Shown piece by piece: positions 16,570 through 26,838 of a stretch of DNA of 64,000 nucleotides. Made by a program: the position numbers and the translations under genes. Source of the stretch: AWTP1-13 sp963775835 (GTDB lineage Bacteria > Pseudomonadota > Alphaproteobacteria > Rhizobiales > Hyphomicrobiaceae). The notes under the pieces are model-generated. The model was not told the origin of the DNA. It was given only the letters and a program-made list of their open reading frames with translations, and made no database searches. The stretch lies in contig CAVZKV010000020.1 of assembly GCA_963775835.1 (NCBI GenBank), forward strand, positions 310,001 to 374,000, read 5' to 3'. The stretch's first letter is position 1, and every line of letters starts with the position of its first letter.

Positions 16570-18334
16570 AAGATGCTATGAGCGGGACGGAGGCCCGCCT
16601 CACTCGTTTGTCAATCTCCTTCGTCCTTGACTACGGAAGGAGAACTGCGAATGGACCGCACAAGCAACACCCCCGCTGCAACTGCCGGAAGCATCCTCCA
16701 TTGCGCGCTGGAGCTGAGCAAAAACACCTGGCTCTTGGGGATCCAGTTTCCTGACCGATCGCAGCCAAGCCTATATCCGATCAGAGGTGGAAATACGGAA
16801 GATCTGATGGCGAAGCTTACCGCAGCCCGTAATCGGTGCGCTAAATTGAGCGGTCGGAGACCCTCGATCGTACTCTGCTACGAAGCCGGTTACGACGCGT
16901 TCTGGCTAGCGCGATTTTTGAAGGCACGCGGCATTGAATGTCTGGTGGTCGACTCCGCCAGCATGCAAGTCAACCGGCGAGCGCGCAGGGCAAAGACGGA
17001 TCGCATCGACGTCGGCAAGTTGCTGCGCGCGCTGATCGCGTGGCTTCGAGGCGACCGCCACGTCTGGTCTGTAGTGCGGATTCCGAGCGTCGATGAAGAA
17101 GATTTGCGGCGCTCGCACCGCGAGCGTGACTATTTGGTCCACGAGCGGACTGCACATATTAACCGCATCAAAGGACTGCTGTTCGCCCAAGGTATCCGCG
17201 GGATCAATGTGAAGCGGCAATACAAGACGTTGCGCGTCGACAAGCTTGTCACTGGGGATGGTCATCCTATACCGCCGCGTCTTGCAAGTGAGATTGTGCG
17301 GGAGATCGCAAGGCTGGCGCTCGTACAGGAGCAGATCGCTGCCCTCGAACGAGAACGCGACGAGCGACCGACGCCTTGCACAGCAACCGAAAAGAAAAGG
17401 ACTCAGTTGATGTATTTGAATGGCATTGGTCCGGCCATCTCCGCCGTCATGACGCGTGAGGTTTACTATCGCCAGTTCGACAACCGGCGACAGGTGGCAG
17501 GCTTTCTCGGTCTTGCGCCTAGCCCCTACGACAGCGGAGAGGTCGAGCGATCACAAGGGATCTCGCGAACCGGGAGGGGTCAAGTACGGGGCACAATAAT
17601 TTAGGCGGCCTGGCTATGGATTAAGCATCAGCCGAAGAGCACGCTGACACGATGGTTCCTGGAGCGCACCATGGGACAAGGCGGACGCATCAAACGCATC
17701 ATGATCGTTGCGGTCGCCCGCAAGCTGGCGATTGCGCTGTGGCGCTTTCTCGAACATGGCCTCGTTCCGCAAGGCGCGATTTTGAGCAGCAAATGACGTC
17801 AATGGCGAGGTGACGCAAACACGGTTTCCGACGCTCCTTCGGGTGCGTTGGGCGGGGTCGGATGTGTGGCTGTGATGGGGATTAGCAGGTCTGGCGTAGC
17901 CAATCTGCCGTAGCCAAGATGAGCCCCATCCTTCCCGCGCGATTGTCCGTGCATGCAGCAGAATGGCAAGCCGGAACGGAGCTGCCGGATATAAGTTGAT
18001 GCGATCGTCGCACGCGCATGGACGTCGACGCTGGGACCTGCCCAACAACGAACGCCCCCAAGAACTACAAGGAACTAATGAAGGACAAACAGTCAGACAT
18101 CACCCTTTCGTAGCGCAGACTAGCGCGGTGCTCGATCAATCAAGGACAAGCCCTTCGGGCGGGGCTGCTACCGCACACCCGTCCTTGACAGATCTTGCGC
18201 GCCCGCGCTCCGGCAGACGCAAGGGTCGGGGCGAAAGAATGGTGCCTCTTCAGATCGAACAAAAGAATGGATCTTACAAGGAAAGAGAAAAAGGGAAGTA
18301 AGGGCCCCCCTCTTGACAGCGGTCCGCTCATATA
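16570..18334 (+). mobile_element. IS110-type element B
   Basis: Near-identical to element A, including the long 3' tail (17797-18334). It sits at the corresponding place in the tail of scaffold B. Its transposase carries a premature stop. Tail differences from A are scattered single bases and small indels. Confidence 0.65.
16651..17796 (+). pseudogene. IS110-family transposase, premature stop
   Basis: Equivalent to the intact copy at 12204-13343 with two extra residues near the N-terminus (TSNTPAAT against TSTAAPA). At 17596-17604 the intact ATG-ATT-CAG reads ATA-ATT-TAG, which ends the protein after residue 317, just past the SRTGRGQ motif. About 63 residues of the C-terminal domain are lost; the frame then continues undisturbed to the original stop at 17796. 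Two close substitutions in otherwise near-identical sequence suggest recent inactivation. Confidence 0.85.
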
Positions 18335-18475
18335 AATTCCCATAGCGCCCGCGGATAGGGGTGCTCCCCCACCCGCGGTTTCGTTCATTGGCGGCTTTCG
18401 AACGCCGGCCGACCAGCCGACGTGCGTGTCGCGCGCTCAGCGAGCGGGCCGGCGTCCGAAACCCGTCACATGTGT

Positions 18476-18987
18476 GGACGGCCCGGTGCATCCTCTGACT
18501 GCGATATCAGCGATATCGGCTTGCTTCCGGATGTGGTCGGACACGCTTGTCGCGAACCTTCTGCCGACGGCTTTGGCGTCGGCGTGGCCTAGTTATTTCA
18601 AACGTCGCTATGTGGCTGGCGCCGTCCCGAAAGCCTTTTTGAACGTCCGGCCGGCCGCCGAGTGACGTGACCCCAGTGTTGCCCTCATGGATCCGCCGGT
18701 TTCACCCGATATTTGGTCTTCGGTCTAGATCGTAGGCTTTGATAGCTAACGACCTGTCCCGTCCGTGGGCGGCGCTAGACGTGACGTGCCGGAAATCGAG
18801 AGGCCCGTTCTATCTGACGACGTTGCCGACTGACATCGCCGGAGTACCGATGAAGAACAGACGCCATTATGGAGCCGGCGACTAATCTCGCTATAATCCA
18901 ATAGTCTTTGGCCGTGCTAAGCTTGGCCTGCTCGGCCACACATGCCCAACTGACAAGACAGTCGTGCGCTTCAAGGGAGGAACTCCG
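18476..18987. other. Gap of about 510 bp, no gene seen
   Basis: Only short frames without domains. It contains a small palindromic stretch (GATATCAGCGATATC near 18505) and the upstream region of the methanethiol-oxidase-like gene. Confidence 0.4.
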
Positions 18988-20388
18988 ATGACAATGAGGC
19001 CTGATCCAACTTTTCACGCATCGCCGAAGCTCGCAATGGAGGCTCCACCGGAGAACTTCGCCTATACGCTGTTGCTTAGCCCGGATTTCTCCAAACCCGA
19101 CGCTCTCGCGGTCGTCGACGTGAATCCTGGGTCGCCGACCTTCAGCAATGTCGTCCACACGGTGACGATGCCCAACAAGGGCGACGAGTTCCACCATTTC
19201 GGTTGGAACGCCTGTTCGTCGGCGTTGTCACCGCTCACCGGCCATGCATTCCTGGAGCGGCGCTATTTGATCATCCCCGGGCTTCGTTCCTCGCGCATTT
19301 ATGTCGTGGATACCAAGCCCGATCCCACCAAGGCCAAGATTTACAAGATCATCGAGCCCGAGGAGGTGTTCAAGAAAACCGGCTACTCTCGGCCGCACAC
19401 GGTCCACTGTGGGCCAGAAGGCATCTACGTGAGTACGCTTGGTGGCAGCGGCAAGGATGGCACCAAGGGGCCGCCTGGAGTGTTCATTATGGACTGCGAA
19501 ACGTTTGACATCCTCGGCCGCTGGGAGATCGATCGCGGACCCCAGACCAAGCACTACGACTTCTGGTGGAACCTGCCGCGCGACTACATGGTGACGAGCG
19601 AGTGGGGACTGCCTCCGCAGTTCGAGAACGGTATCGTCCCCGAGGACCTGCTCGCGAACAAGTACGGCCATCACATTCACTTCTGGGATCTTCGGGCTCG
19701 CCGCAACGTCCAGACCATCGATCTTGGGGCCAACCACCAGATGGCGCTCGAAGTGAGGCCCGCCCACGATCCTGTTCGCGAGTATGGCTTCCTGGGCGTG
19801 GTGGTCGACACCACGAACCTGGAGGGCTCAATCTGGACCTGGTGGCGCGAAGGCGGCAAGTTCCACATCGAAAAGACGGCGACAATCCCGCCCGAGCCGG
19901 CGTCCAAGGATCAGCTGCCGCCACTGCTGCAGGGGTTTGGCGCCGTACCGCCGCTGGTGACGGACATCGACCTCTCCATGGACGACAAGTTCCTCTACGT
20001 CGCCTGCTGGGGTACCGGCGAGATGCGCCAGTATGACGTCAGCGAGCCGAGGAAGCCAAAACTTTCAGCCTCAGTCCACATTGGCGGCATCGCACGCCGA
20101 ACGCCGCACCCGAACGGCAAGGCGTATGCGGGCGGCCCGCAGATGGTCGAGATCAGCCGAGACGGCAAACGGGTCTACTGGACAAATTCGCTCTACTCGA
20201 CGTGGGACAACCAGTTCTATCCTGAAGGAGTGCCGGGCGCCGAGGTTATGGCCAACGCGAGCCCGGGGGGCGGCCTCGCGCTGGCAAACGACTACTGGGT
20301 GAATTTCCCTGACGGCTATCGGGCGCACCAGATCCGGCTTGAAGGCGGCGACTGCTCAACGGATTCGTTCTGCTATCCGTCGGTTTGA
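18988..20388 (+). CDS. Selenium-binding protein 56 family / methanethiol-oxidase-like
   Basis: A 466-residue protein of the SBP56 (SELENBP1/MtoX) family, a beta-propeller enzyme shown in some bacteria and in humans to oxidise methanethiol to formaldehyde, sulfide and peroxide with copper. Conserved stretches are WNACSSALSPLTGHAFLERR, GYSRPHTVHCGPEGIYVSTL, TSEWGLPPQFENG, GHHIHFWDL, LYVACWGTGEMRQYD and WTNSLYSTWDNQFYPEG. Conserved His residues for metal binding are present in PHTVHC and HHIHFW. No signal peptide is seen, unlike periplasmic MtoX. The ATG at 18988 follows GGGAGGA. The next gene overlaps its stop by four bases. Activity on methanethiol is inferred from the family. Confidence 0.88.
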   Translation: MTMRPDPTFHASPKLAMEAPPENFAYTLLLSPDFSKPDALAVVDVNPGSPTFSNVVHTVTMPNKGDEFHHFGWNACSSALSPLTGHAFLERRYLIIPGLRSSRIYVVDTKPDPTKAKIYKIIEPEEVFKKTGYSRPHTVHCGPEGIYVSTLGGSGKDGTKGPPGVFIMDCETFDILGRWEIDRGPQTKHYDFWWNLPRDYMVTSEWGLPPQFENGIVPEDLLANKYGHHIHFWDLRARRNVQTIDLGANHQMALEVRPAHDPVREYGFLGVVVDTTNLEGSIWTWWREGGKFHIEKTATIPPEPASKDQLPPLLQGFGAVPPLVTDIDLSMDDKFLYVACWGTGEMRQYDVSEPRKPKLSASVHIGGIARRTPHPNGKAYAGGPQMVEISRDGKRVYWTNSLYSTWDNQFYPEGVPGAEVMANASPGGGLALANDYWVNFPDGYRAHQIRLEGGDCSTDSFCYPSV

Positions 20389-21062
20389 AATTGAGCGCAG
20401 CCGATTGGACACCTGCCGGGCTCTGGCTGGCTGTCGTCGCGAGCGGTCTCTATCACGGGATTAACCCGGGGATGGGATGGCCGCTCGCCGTTTCGGCCGG
20501 ATTGATGCAAAGGACTTCGCGCGCCCTGGTGGCGGCCCTTTTCTCGCTCACGGTCGGCCATCAGCTGGCGATGCTCGTGGTGATCCTTCCGTTCTCGCTG
20601 CTCGTCGCCCTTGTCGAATGGCAGCGGCAAATCCAGGTCGGTGCCAGCCTGCTTGTCATCGGTTTCGGCATCTTCCGGCTCGTCAACCGGGGCCATCCCC
20701 GGATGCTGGCGCGGATACCACCGACGAAACTCGGGCTGTGGTCCTTCACCGTGGCGATCGCTCACGGCGCAGGACTTATGCTTGTGCCGATCTATCTCGG
20801 GCTCTGCCGGGCCGCCGACCTCGATAAGCATGCTGCCGCAGGCGCGCTCATCAATGCCAATCTCGGCATGGCCGTCCTGGTCTCCGTCGTCCACTCGGCC
20901 GCAATGATTGCGGCCGGCGGAACCTTGGCGTGGCTGGTCTACCGCTATCTGGGTCTCAAGTTCGTGTCGCGGAGTTGGTTTAATCTCGATGCGACTTGGG
21001 CCTTCAGTCTCGTCTTGGTGGGTGCTCTAGCGCTTGCGTTCAGCTTGTCTAGCGGGCCTTGA
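20385..21062 (+). CDS. Membrane protein coupled to the SBP56-like gene
   Basis: A 225-residue protein with about six hydrophobic segments (for example LWLAVVASGLYHGINPG at the N-terminus, MLVVILPFSLLVALVEW, ALINANLGMAVLVSVVHSA and WAFSLVLVGALALAFSL at the end). YHGINPGMGWPLAVSAG and AHGAGLMLVPIYLGLC contain His and Gly at membrane borders, which suggests a metal or transport role. The start is a TTG overlapping the previous stop (TTGA, 4 bp), so translation is coupled to the SBP56-like protein. I do not recognise the family with certainty. It could deliver copper or handle the volatile substrate or product. Confidence 0.7.
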   Translation: MKLSAADWTPAGLWLAVVASGLYHGINPGMGWPLAVSAGLMQRTSRALVAALFSLTVGHQLAMLVVILPFSLLVALVEWQRQIQVGASLLVIGFGIFRLVNRGHPRMLARIPPTKLGLWSFTVAIAHGAGLMLVPIYLGLCRAADLDKHAAAGALINANLGMAVLVSVVHSAAMIAAGGTLAWLVYRYLGLKFVSRSWFNLDATWAFSLVLVGALALAFSLSSGP

Positions 21063-21201
21063 CCTGCACGGCCATCGTCCGACCTCGTCAGGTAGGTTTG
21101 CTCTGCTCACGACGGCTGTTTCATTCCATTCCTGGAAGATGTAATCGCAGCCAAAAAATCGAGTTGGGCGACAAACATACCGCTTGGAACAGGAGAATAA
21201 A

Positions 21202-21678
21202 ATGGAACCTACGTCGAGTGCAGTCGGACTCGTAGTGATCGTGGCACTCTACATCACTATCGGCGTCATGTCGGCCGCTGGATCGATATACATATCGAAG
21301 TCAATTTTTAGCGCAAAGGCAGAGCAGATATTTTTTGGATTGTTTCTTATCCCAATCGCCGGTTTCTATTTGGCCTTCACAGCTTACTTTGGAGACAAGG
21401 ATGCGTGGCAGATAGAAGCGACGGCAGTCGCCGTGTTTGCTGTTTTTGGCCTAGTGGGAGTCCGAGTTTCATCGGCCCTCATAGTCGGATACCTGCTACA
21501 TGGCCTATGGGACGCGGTCCACGAGTTCAATGCTCATGCTGGCGGCTCTCTATTGGGCCCTCGTCAGACCACATCAGTGCCTTTAGCTTACGGCTTCTTT
21601 TGCGCCACATATGACTTTCTAATGGCAGCGTATTTCTACACTCGCCGCAATCACTGGCACGCAGCCTGGAGGCGATAG
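21202..21678 (+). CDS. Small integral membrane protein (DUF6010-like)
   Basis: A 158-residue protein with about five membrane segments. GSIYISKSIFSAKAEQIFFG, LIPIAGFYLAFTAYFGD, LLHGLWDAVHEF and PLAYGFFCATYDFL match my memory of the DUF6010 family; no function is known. The ATG at 21202 follows AGGAGAATAAA, better than an upstream TTG. It is 140 bp after the previous gene and may be a separate unit. Base composition is lower in GC than its neighbours, which hints at transfer. Confidence 0.65.
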   Translation: MEPTSSAVGLVVIVALYITIGVMSAAGSIYISKSIFSAKAEQIFFGLFLIPIAGFYLAFTAYFGDKDAWQIEATAVAVFAVFGLVGVRVSSALIVGYLLHGLWDAVHEFNAHAGGSLLGPRQTTSVPLAYGFFCATYDFLMAAYFYTRRNHWHAAWRR

Positions 21679-21759
21679 CGGCAGATGACGAGACCAGACT
21701 ATCAGATGATCTCGCAAGGACGCTCTGGTGATTGCTGCATTGCGATTTCGAGTGTCCCG

Positions 21760-23665
21760 GTAGGGACGAGGATTACTCCCCGCCCCCCGGCCAGATCCCG
21801 GCGTGCGCTGCTAACGCACCGGGCTCCTCCCTCGGGTTTTGGCGTCGAAGCGGTGAAGAGGCAGCGGGTGTAGCACCTTGATTGGCGGGAAGAAGCGATC
21901 GACGATGCGAATGAAGCGCTCCCAGGAGAGCCGCGCCTTCTGGCTGCGCCGCCGGAGCGACTTCAGCCAGAGCCACCGCACCTGGTTGCAGAACCACCAT
22001 AGGCTCGGGTGATTGCCCGAGACGGCGTAGTAGTTCAGATGCCCTTGCAGCATCTGCTTCACCCACGCTCCGGTTTCCGCGATGGGGTCGTGCATATGTT
22101 TGCGCAACTCCACCTTGACGGCCTTGAGCTTGGCTCGCATCCGCTTCTTCATTGTCTTGCGCCCGATGACGAATGAGCCCCATTTGCGTGATCGCGTGCA
22201 GAAGTGGGTAAAGCCCAAGAAGTCGAACGTTTCAGGCTTTCCCTCTCCAAGGCTCGCACGCTGCTTGGCCGCATGGCGGCCAAAGCGGATCAGCCGGGTC
22301 TTGTCCGGGTGCAATGCCAATTCGAACGCGCGCAGTCTCTCGTGCAGATCGTGCAGGAAAGCCTTTGCCTCATGCTCATGCTCAAAGCCGACGATCTGGT
22401 CGTCAGCAAAGCGCACGACGATCATGTCGCCGGTTGCCTTGGTCTGGCGCCATCTCTGGACCCACAAATCGTACGCGTAGTGCAGGTAGACGTTGGCAAG
22501 GATTGGTGAAATCACCGCTCCCTGCGGGGCGCCCACCTGGCTACGCATTACGCGTCCATCCTCGATGACGCCGACCTTGAGCCATTTCGCTATCAGGCGC
22601 AGGATGCGCTTGTCCGCGATACGGTGCTCGAGGAAACGGATGATCCACGAGTGGGCCATGGCATCGTAAAAGCCCTGGATATCCGCATCGAGCACCCAAT
22701 TCACCCGCTTCCTCAGGATACCGACGTGGAGTGCGTCCAGCGCATCGTGCTGGCCACGCCCCGGCCGGAATCCATAGGAAAACCCGACGAAGTCCTCCTC
22801 GTAGATCGCTCCCAGAACCGTCGCGACCGCTTGCTGGATGACCTTGTCTTCCAGACACAGAATGGCGAGCGGCCGCTGAGTTCCGTCCGCCTTCGGGATG
22901 AATGTCCGACGAGCGGGACGGGCGCGGTAGCTGCCCTTGTGCATGCGGTCGTGCAGGTCTGTCAGTTTCTCCTCGAGGTTTTCCCCGTAGGCCTGCCACG
23001 TCACGCCGTCGATGCCCGGCGCGGAGTCCCGCTCAAGCGCGAGGTAGCTCTGCTTCAGGAGATCGACGGTGATGTGATGCAGCAGTGCGGTGAATCGCAC
23101 ACTCTTGCTCTGTCGCGCCGCTCGGCGCACGGCTGCCAGTCCGTTCGACGCGGCTATCCCGGCGCAGTGTCCGGGCCGCGGCCGCCTGACCGCCGTTCCC
23201 CTCGGGCGAGGTCCTTCCCTCCACGGCCTCCGCAGAGGGCGAACCCTCTTTGTTCGGCTGCTTCATCGGTCCTATTCCCTCGTCCGACTTCTCATCCGCG
23301 TGCATGCTCATCGTTCGGCTGTTGCCTTCATGAGCCGGTCCGGCGTGCCTCTCCGGACACGGATGAGATCTCCCAGTTTCCGTACAAAGGACGTCTCCAC
23401 GTGCATGGGGTCTCAGACAGCGCGAGGTTCCTCCTTCGCAAGCCATTAGCGGGGAGGATATTGCTTTCCGGCCAACGGAACGGCGTCAGCACCTCGGAAT
23501 TCGACCCGTTTCGCTGCTCGATACCCAGCCCATGGTCCCCCCTGTGAACGCTTCAAGATGAGCCTCGCGGCTAGCCCTTGCATCACTCGGGGCCGGGGCG
23601 GCTGGCTAGGCCTTACCCCGTGAAGGACTTCCACCTCCTATCCTTTGCCAGCTAAACTGGCGCAC
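21760..23665 (-). mobile_element. Group II intron C (RmInt1-like)
   Basis: The minus strand starts GTGCGCCAG at 23665 and ends CCCTAC at 21760, 1906 bp, close to the length of RmInt1. Near the 3' end a domain V-like hairpin (GAGCCCGGTGCG-TTAG-CAGCGCACGCCGGG) and a domain VI-like helix ending AATCCTCGTCCCTAC are visible. It belongs to another lineage than introns A and B. The encoded protein has an N-terminal frameshift. A 90-bp fragment of a related 3' end occurs at 27563. Confidence 0.8.
21811..23311 (-). pseudogene. ltrA: Group II intron reverse transcriptase/maturase (intron C), N-terminal frameshift
   Basis: The main frame (21811-23130) holds the reverse transcriptase: APGIDGVTW (about 37), LDADIQGFYDAM (148-158), VGAPQGAVISPILANVY (199-215) and RFADDQIV (FADD 241-244), then the domain X region ending in HPSLWWFCNQVRWLW. 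No endonuclease domain follows. The expected N-terminus (MSMHADEKS then MKQPNKEG) lies in another frame from 23311 or 23266 and continues to about 23160. Joining them needs one base removed around GATAGCCGCG. The break is judged from frame continuity and remembered relatives, so a fresh start inside the main frame cannot be excluded. Confidence 0.75.
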
Positions 23666-23889
23666 TCCGGATCGGGTCAAAAACTCACCGTTCTGTGTTC
23701 GTCTGCTTCCGGAGTGCTTCTGTAGTCCCAAAGGACCGATGGGGAAAAAGTGCCAAATCCAGACTAATGCACCGCGGCAAGAACAGTGAACAGGTTGCCG
23801 ATCTGATACATGCTAGCCCGTCGCTGACCACGGAGCGGTGCGGCGTTAACCGATCAGTGGCTATGGGTCGACCTTATCCCGACCTACCT

Positions 23890-25745
23890 TCAGCTCGGCG
23901 GGCTATACCAGATGGGTGAGGTATAGGCGCGATTGGTCACAGTCATTGGAACCTCGTCTCCCATCTTGATATCAAAACGCTTAGCGTCGTAGGCCGTCCA
24001 GCGGGGCGTGGGAATCTTGATCACGCGTACGTAGTAGAAGGCGTACTCGGCCGGGTTGAACTCCGGGTCCTGCCAGAAGCCGGTCAACACCGGGGCGCCG
24101 ATCGTATTCGTCCAAGTCGCGTTCTTGAGGTCGACCGTGCTGCCAACCGGCGGTACCTGCCCGGTCTCTGGGTCAGGCTTGCGGTCGCCCGACCAGGCCA
24201 CGTCAATGACCTTCTCGTGCGTTATCACGAGCCAGCCTTTGATGATCTGAACGCGATCGAGATAGGCCCCGTCGGAATCGTAGACAGCCTTGACCATAAA
24301 GGTCGGCGCTTTGCCGTCCGGCCGGTTTACCAGGTCGCCTCCCATGGGCGCACCGCGCTTGTAGCCCTGCTCGACCCAGACCCACTCAGGGTTGCCGACC
24401 TCATTGGCCGTGAAGTCCCACCCGCCAAAAACGCGCACCGTCGGGCACGTGCCGCTCGTGCAGTAGACCTCTCCGCGATACATTGCATCCCAGATGGCCT
24501 CGCGCGTGTTCTCACGCGCCCACACGCCGCCCGGCGCCATCTCCCACATATAGGTATTGAGCTTGGCGTTGACCGGGGACTTCAGGGAGAACTCCTTCCA
24601 ACGCTCGGGCTTCGGTTCGGCAATTGTGCCCACGCCGAAGTAATTCTCCGCTCGGGTGGTGGACAGGCTGGTGTGTTGGTCGCTGCCACCTATGAAGCCG
24701 AACTTAAACGGGTTTACGCCTAGCTTCGCCTGATGCTGCAAACCCAGCTTGAGTGCGGAGCGAACCATAATTGAACGGAAGCATCTCAGGGGTGGTCGCA
24801 ATCAGCCCGAAGATATTGCCCTTATTCCAGCGCTCGAAGTCGGCAAACGGGTCACTTGGCGATAGCTGGCGCGTCGTCTCGCTGTCGCCTTTGGACTGGC
24901 TGACGTCTACAAGGCGTTCAAACCTCGTACGCATCTTGGCGTACTTGGCGTCGAAGGGTTTGCCCTCCGGCGCACCTATCGCCATAGGTCTTGCACCCTC
25001 CACAGTGAAGGGAGCAAACATTGTCCCGGTCGAGAGGTTCGGGTTATGCGGGATAGCCATCACGCGGCCGGCAGTTTTCTCTTCGTAGTCGGCCAAGTAT
25101 TTCCACAAGTCCTCGGGGTTCGCGCTATCGAACTCGGAGAAAGGCAGGATCTGCTTAGTCCGGTCGGCGCCGTCGCGAAACACCACAATTCGATGAAGAT
25201 TGTTACCCTGGATGGATTGCGTCCATTCGAAGCCAGTAAAGGCGGTGAAGACGCCCGGCTTGTTGTTGCGTTCGGCAGCCTCAATCGTGTCGTACCAGAT
25301 CTTGCGATACAACGGCGTAAGGGCGTTACTCGGAATACTCGGCTTTGCGTCGGCGAATTCCGTCGTCATTTGGACGAAGGCTTCGTAGCCCTTCTGACCG
25401 CCCTCCTTGAGGGCCTCGGCCCAGCTCGCACCCGACTTCGTCTTCATGATGGCGGGGTCCCGCTTCTGGAACGCCTGGGGCAGCCCCATGTATTCGGCGT
25501 GATCCGAGACCACCAGCCAGTCATACGGTCGCTCTAGGCGCACCAATTGCCCGGTGGAGGACCGGACCTGCTCACCCCGGGCAAAGCTGAAGGCATCCTT
25601 CGGCGTAGGGTGAGTAGTTTTGGGGTTGCGGAGAAGTCTGCGCTCGGGCCGTGGTCGATGAGCTCAAATCAAGCGATACCGTTAGGCTGACGGCCGGAAT
25701 TGCGGCCAGCCCGACCATGGCAAGCCATGTGGTTTGTCTGTTCAC
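23890..25745 (-). pseudogene. DUF3604 protein, internally deleted and frameshifted
   Basis: A GTG at 25745 after GGAGAT opens an exported protein (signal peptide MNRQTTWLAMVGLAAIPAVS). After about 50 residues (QNYSPYAEG) the frame breaks, and the body resumes near 25625 as KDAFSFARGEQVRS; the early His-rich metal-binding segment typical of DUF3604 (PHP-like fold) is missing. The body has DWLVVSDHAEYMGLP, FEWTQSIQGNNLHRI and AIPHNPNLS. A second frameshift near 24770 separates ATTPEMLPF from ALKLGLQHQAKLG, GGSDQHTSL and the C-terminus. Without the metal site it should be dead. Confidence 0.8.
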
Positions 25746-25994
25746 GGGGATCTCCTACATCGCACCTCCTCAACGGAGTACCGGCCCATTCGTGTCCCCG
25801 AGGCTACGGTTGCCTTTGGTCGGTACAAATCGGCAGAACCCCCGCAACCCAGTTGATGCAAACCCCGACAGTGCAGGAGGTGTGTGTTGCCGCTCCTCAA
25901 CATGCGCGGAGAATCAGCAACTTGGGCTGAGTTGGGTCAAGGATCGACGAATAACCACGCTGGCGAGGAGCGTAGGCGAGCCGCTGGCTGAGAG

Positions 25995-26420
25995 CACGGG
26001 GCATCGAGGCCCACGTCATTCATGCCGCGAGCGTGCCGGTATCGCGCGAGCACCGGCGCGCCAAGACCGACCGGCTCGACACCGAGCAGCTCAAGCGCTC
26101 CTTCCTCGGCTGGCTGCGCGGCGAGCGGGACCACTGCAAGATGGCCGCGATCCCGACCTTCGCGGAGGAAGATGCTAAGCGTCCCCACCGCGAGCGCGAG
26201 ACCCTCGTTGGCGAGCACACCACGATCATCAACCGCATCAAGTCGACCTTGGCACGGCTCGGCATCCGCAGCTTCAATCCGACGCTCAAGGAGGCGCCGG
26301 AGCGCCTGGAGCACCTGCGCACGCCCGAGGGCGAGCCGATCCCGCCCAACACGCTCGCCGAATTGAGCCGCGACCTCGAGCATGGTCCGGCCGTGCTCCT
26401 GCCCCGCCAACGAGCGACGC
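25995..26420 (+). pseudogene. IS110-family transposase fragment
   Basis: The middle of an IS110 transposase: IEAHVIHAASVPVSREHRRAKTDRLD then WLRGERDHCKMAAIPTFAEEDAKRPHRERE and IINRIKSTLARLGI. The KTDRLD motif holds catalytic Asp residues. Both the N-terminal DEDD start and the C-terminal Ser domain are missing, so this is a relic. It belongs to a different subgroup from the 12204 element. Confidence 0.8.
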
Positions 26421-26838
26421 TGGCAAGGGGCCGCAGCAACAGGAGCACGCCCATGCCCAAGAGAGCGAACGCACAGATCGCCGTGGTCGGCGAGGAAGAT
26501 GCGGCCCCCTGTTGCGAGGGAACAGCAACGCGGGTTCTAACTGGATGTCAGCGGCCTTTTGCCTTTCCAGGAACCGCTGGCGTAGCCGGGCCCGAGCCCC
26601 GCGGGTCGGCAGGCTGCGCAGCTCCACCCAGCTCGTGTCCAGCCGGCCGACGCGACCCTGAGACGAAATGGAGGTGGCGAAAAAGCGCGACTAGGTGAAG
26701 CGGACGATCAATCGCCCGCGGATGAGTGACGTCGAACACCCGTCCGCCGCATCGCCCTATCAAGGTCGGCTGTGGGTCTTTTGAAGGGGATGGATGCGGG
26801 CTGCGGCAAGTGTCGCCCCAGCCCGTCGGCTCGAGGTG
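26421..26838. other. Gap of about 420 bp, no gene seen
   Basis: Frames here are short and conflicting; the stretch follows an IS fragment and may be further mobile-element debris. Nothing could be recognised. Confidence 0.35.

Larger units (their letters stand above)
8476..18475 (+). repeat. Two tandem composite units (8476-14024 and 14025-18475)
   Basis: Each unit is intron - IS91 scaffold - IS110 element - scaffold end. The intron offset is 5549 and the IS110 offset 4447, because unit B lacks about 1.1 kb of the IS91 transposase gene. Introns and IS110 parts match almost base for base; scaffold parts are clearly diverged. Both units end in GAAACCCGTCACA. Confidence 0.8.

Noticed and set aside
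13344..18475. Retron or diversity-generating element suggested by reverse transcriptases and repeats
   Set aside because: All reverse transcriptases here have group II intron maturase regions and lie inside intron RNA-like sequence; no template/variable repeat pair was seen.
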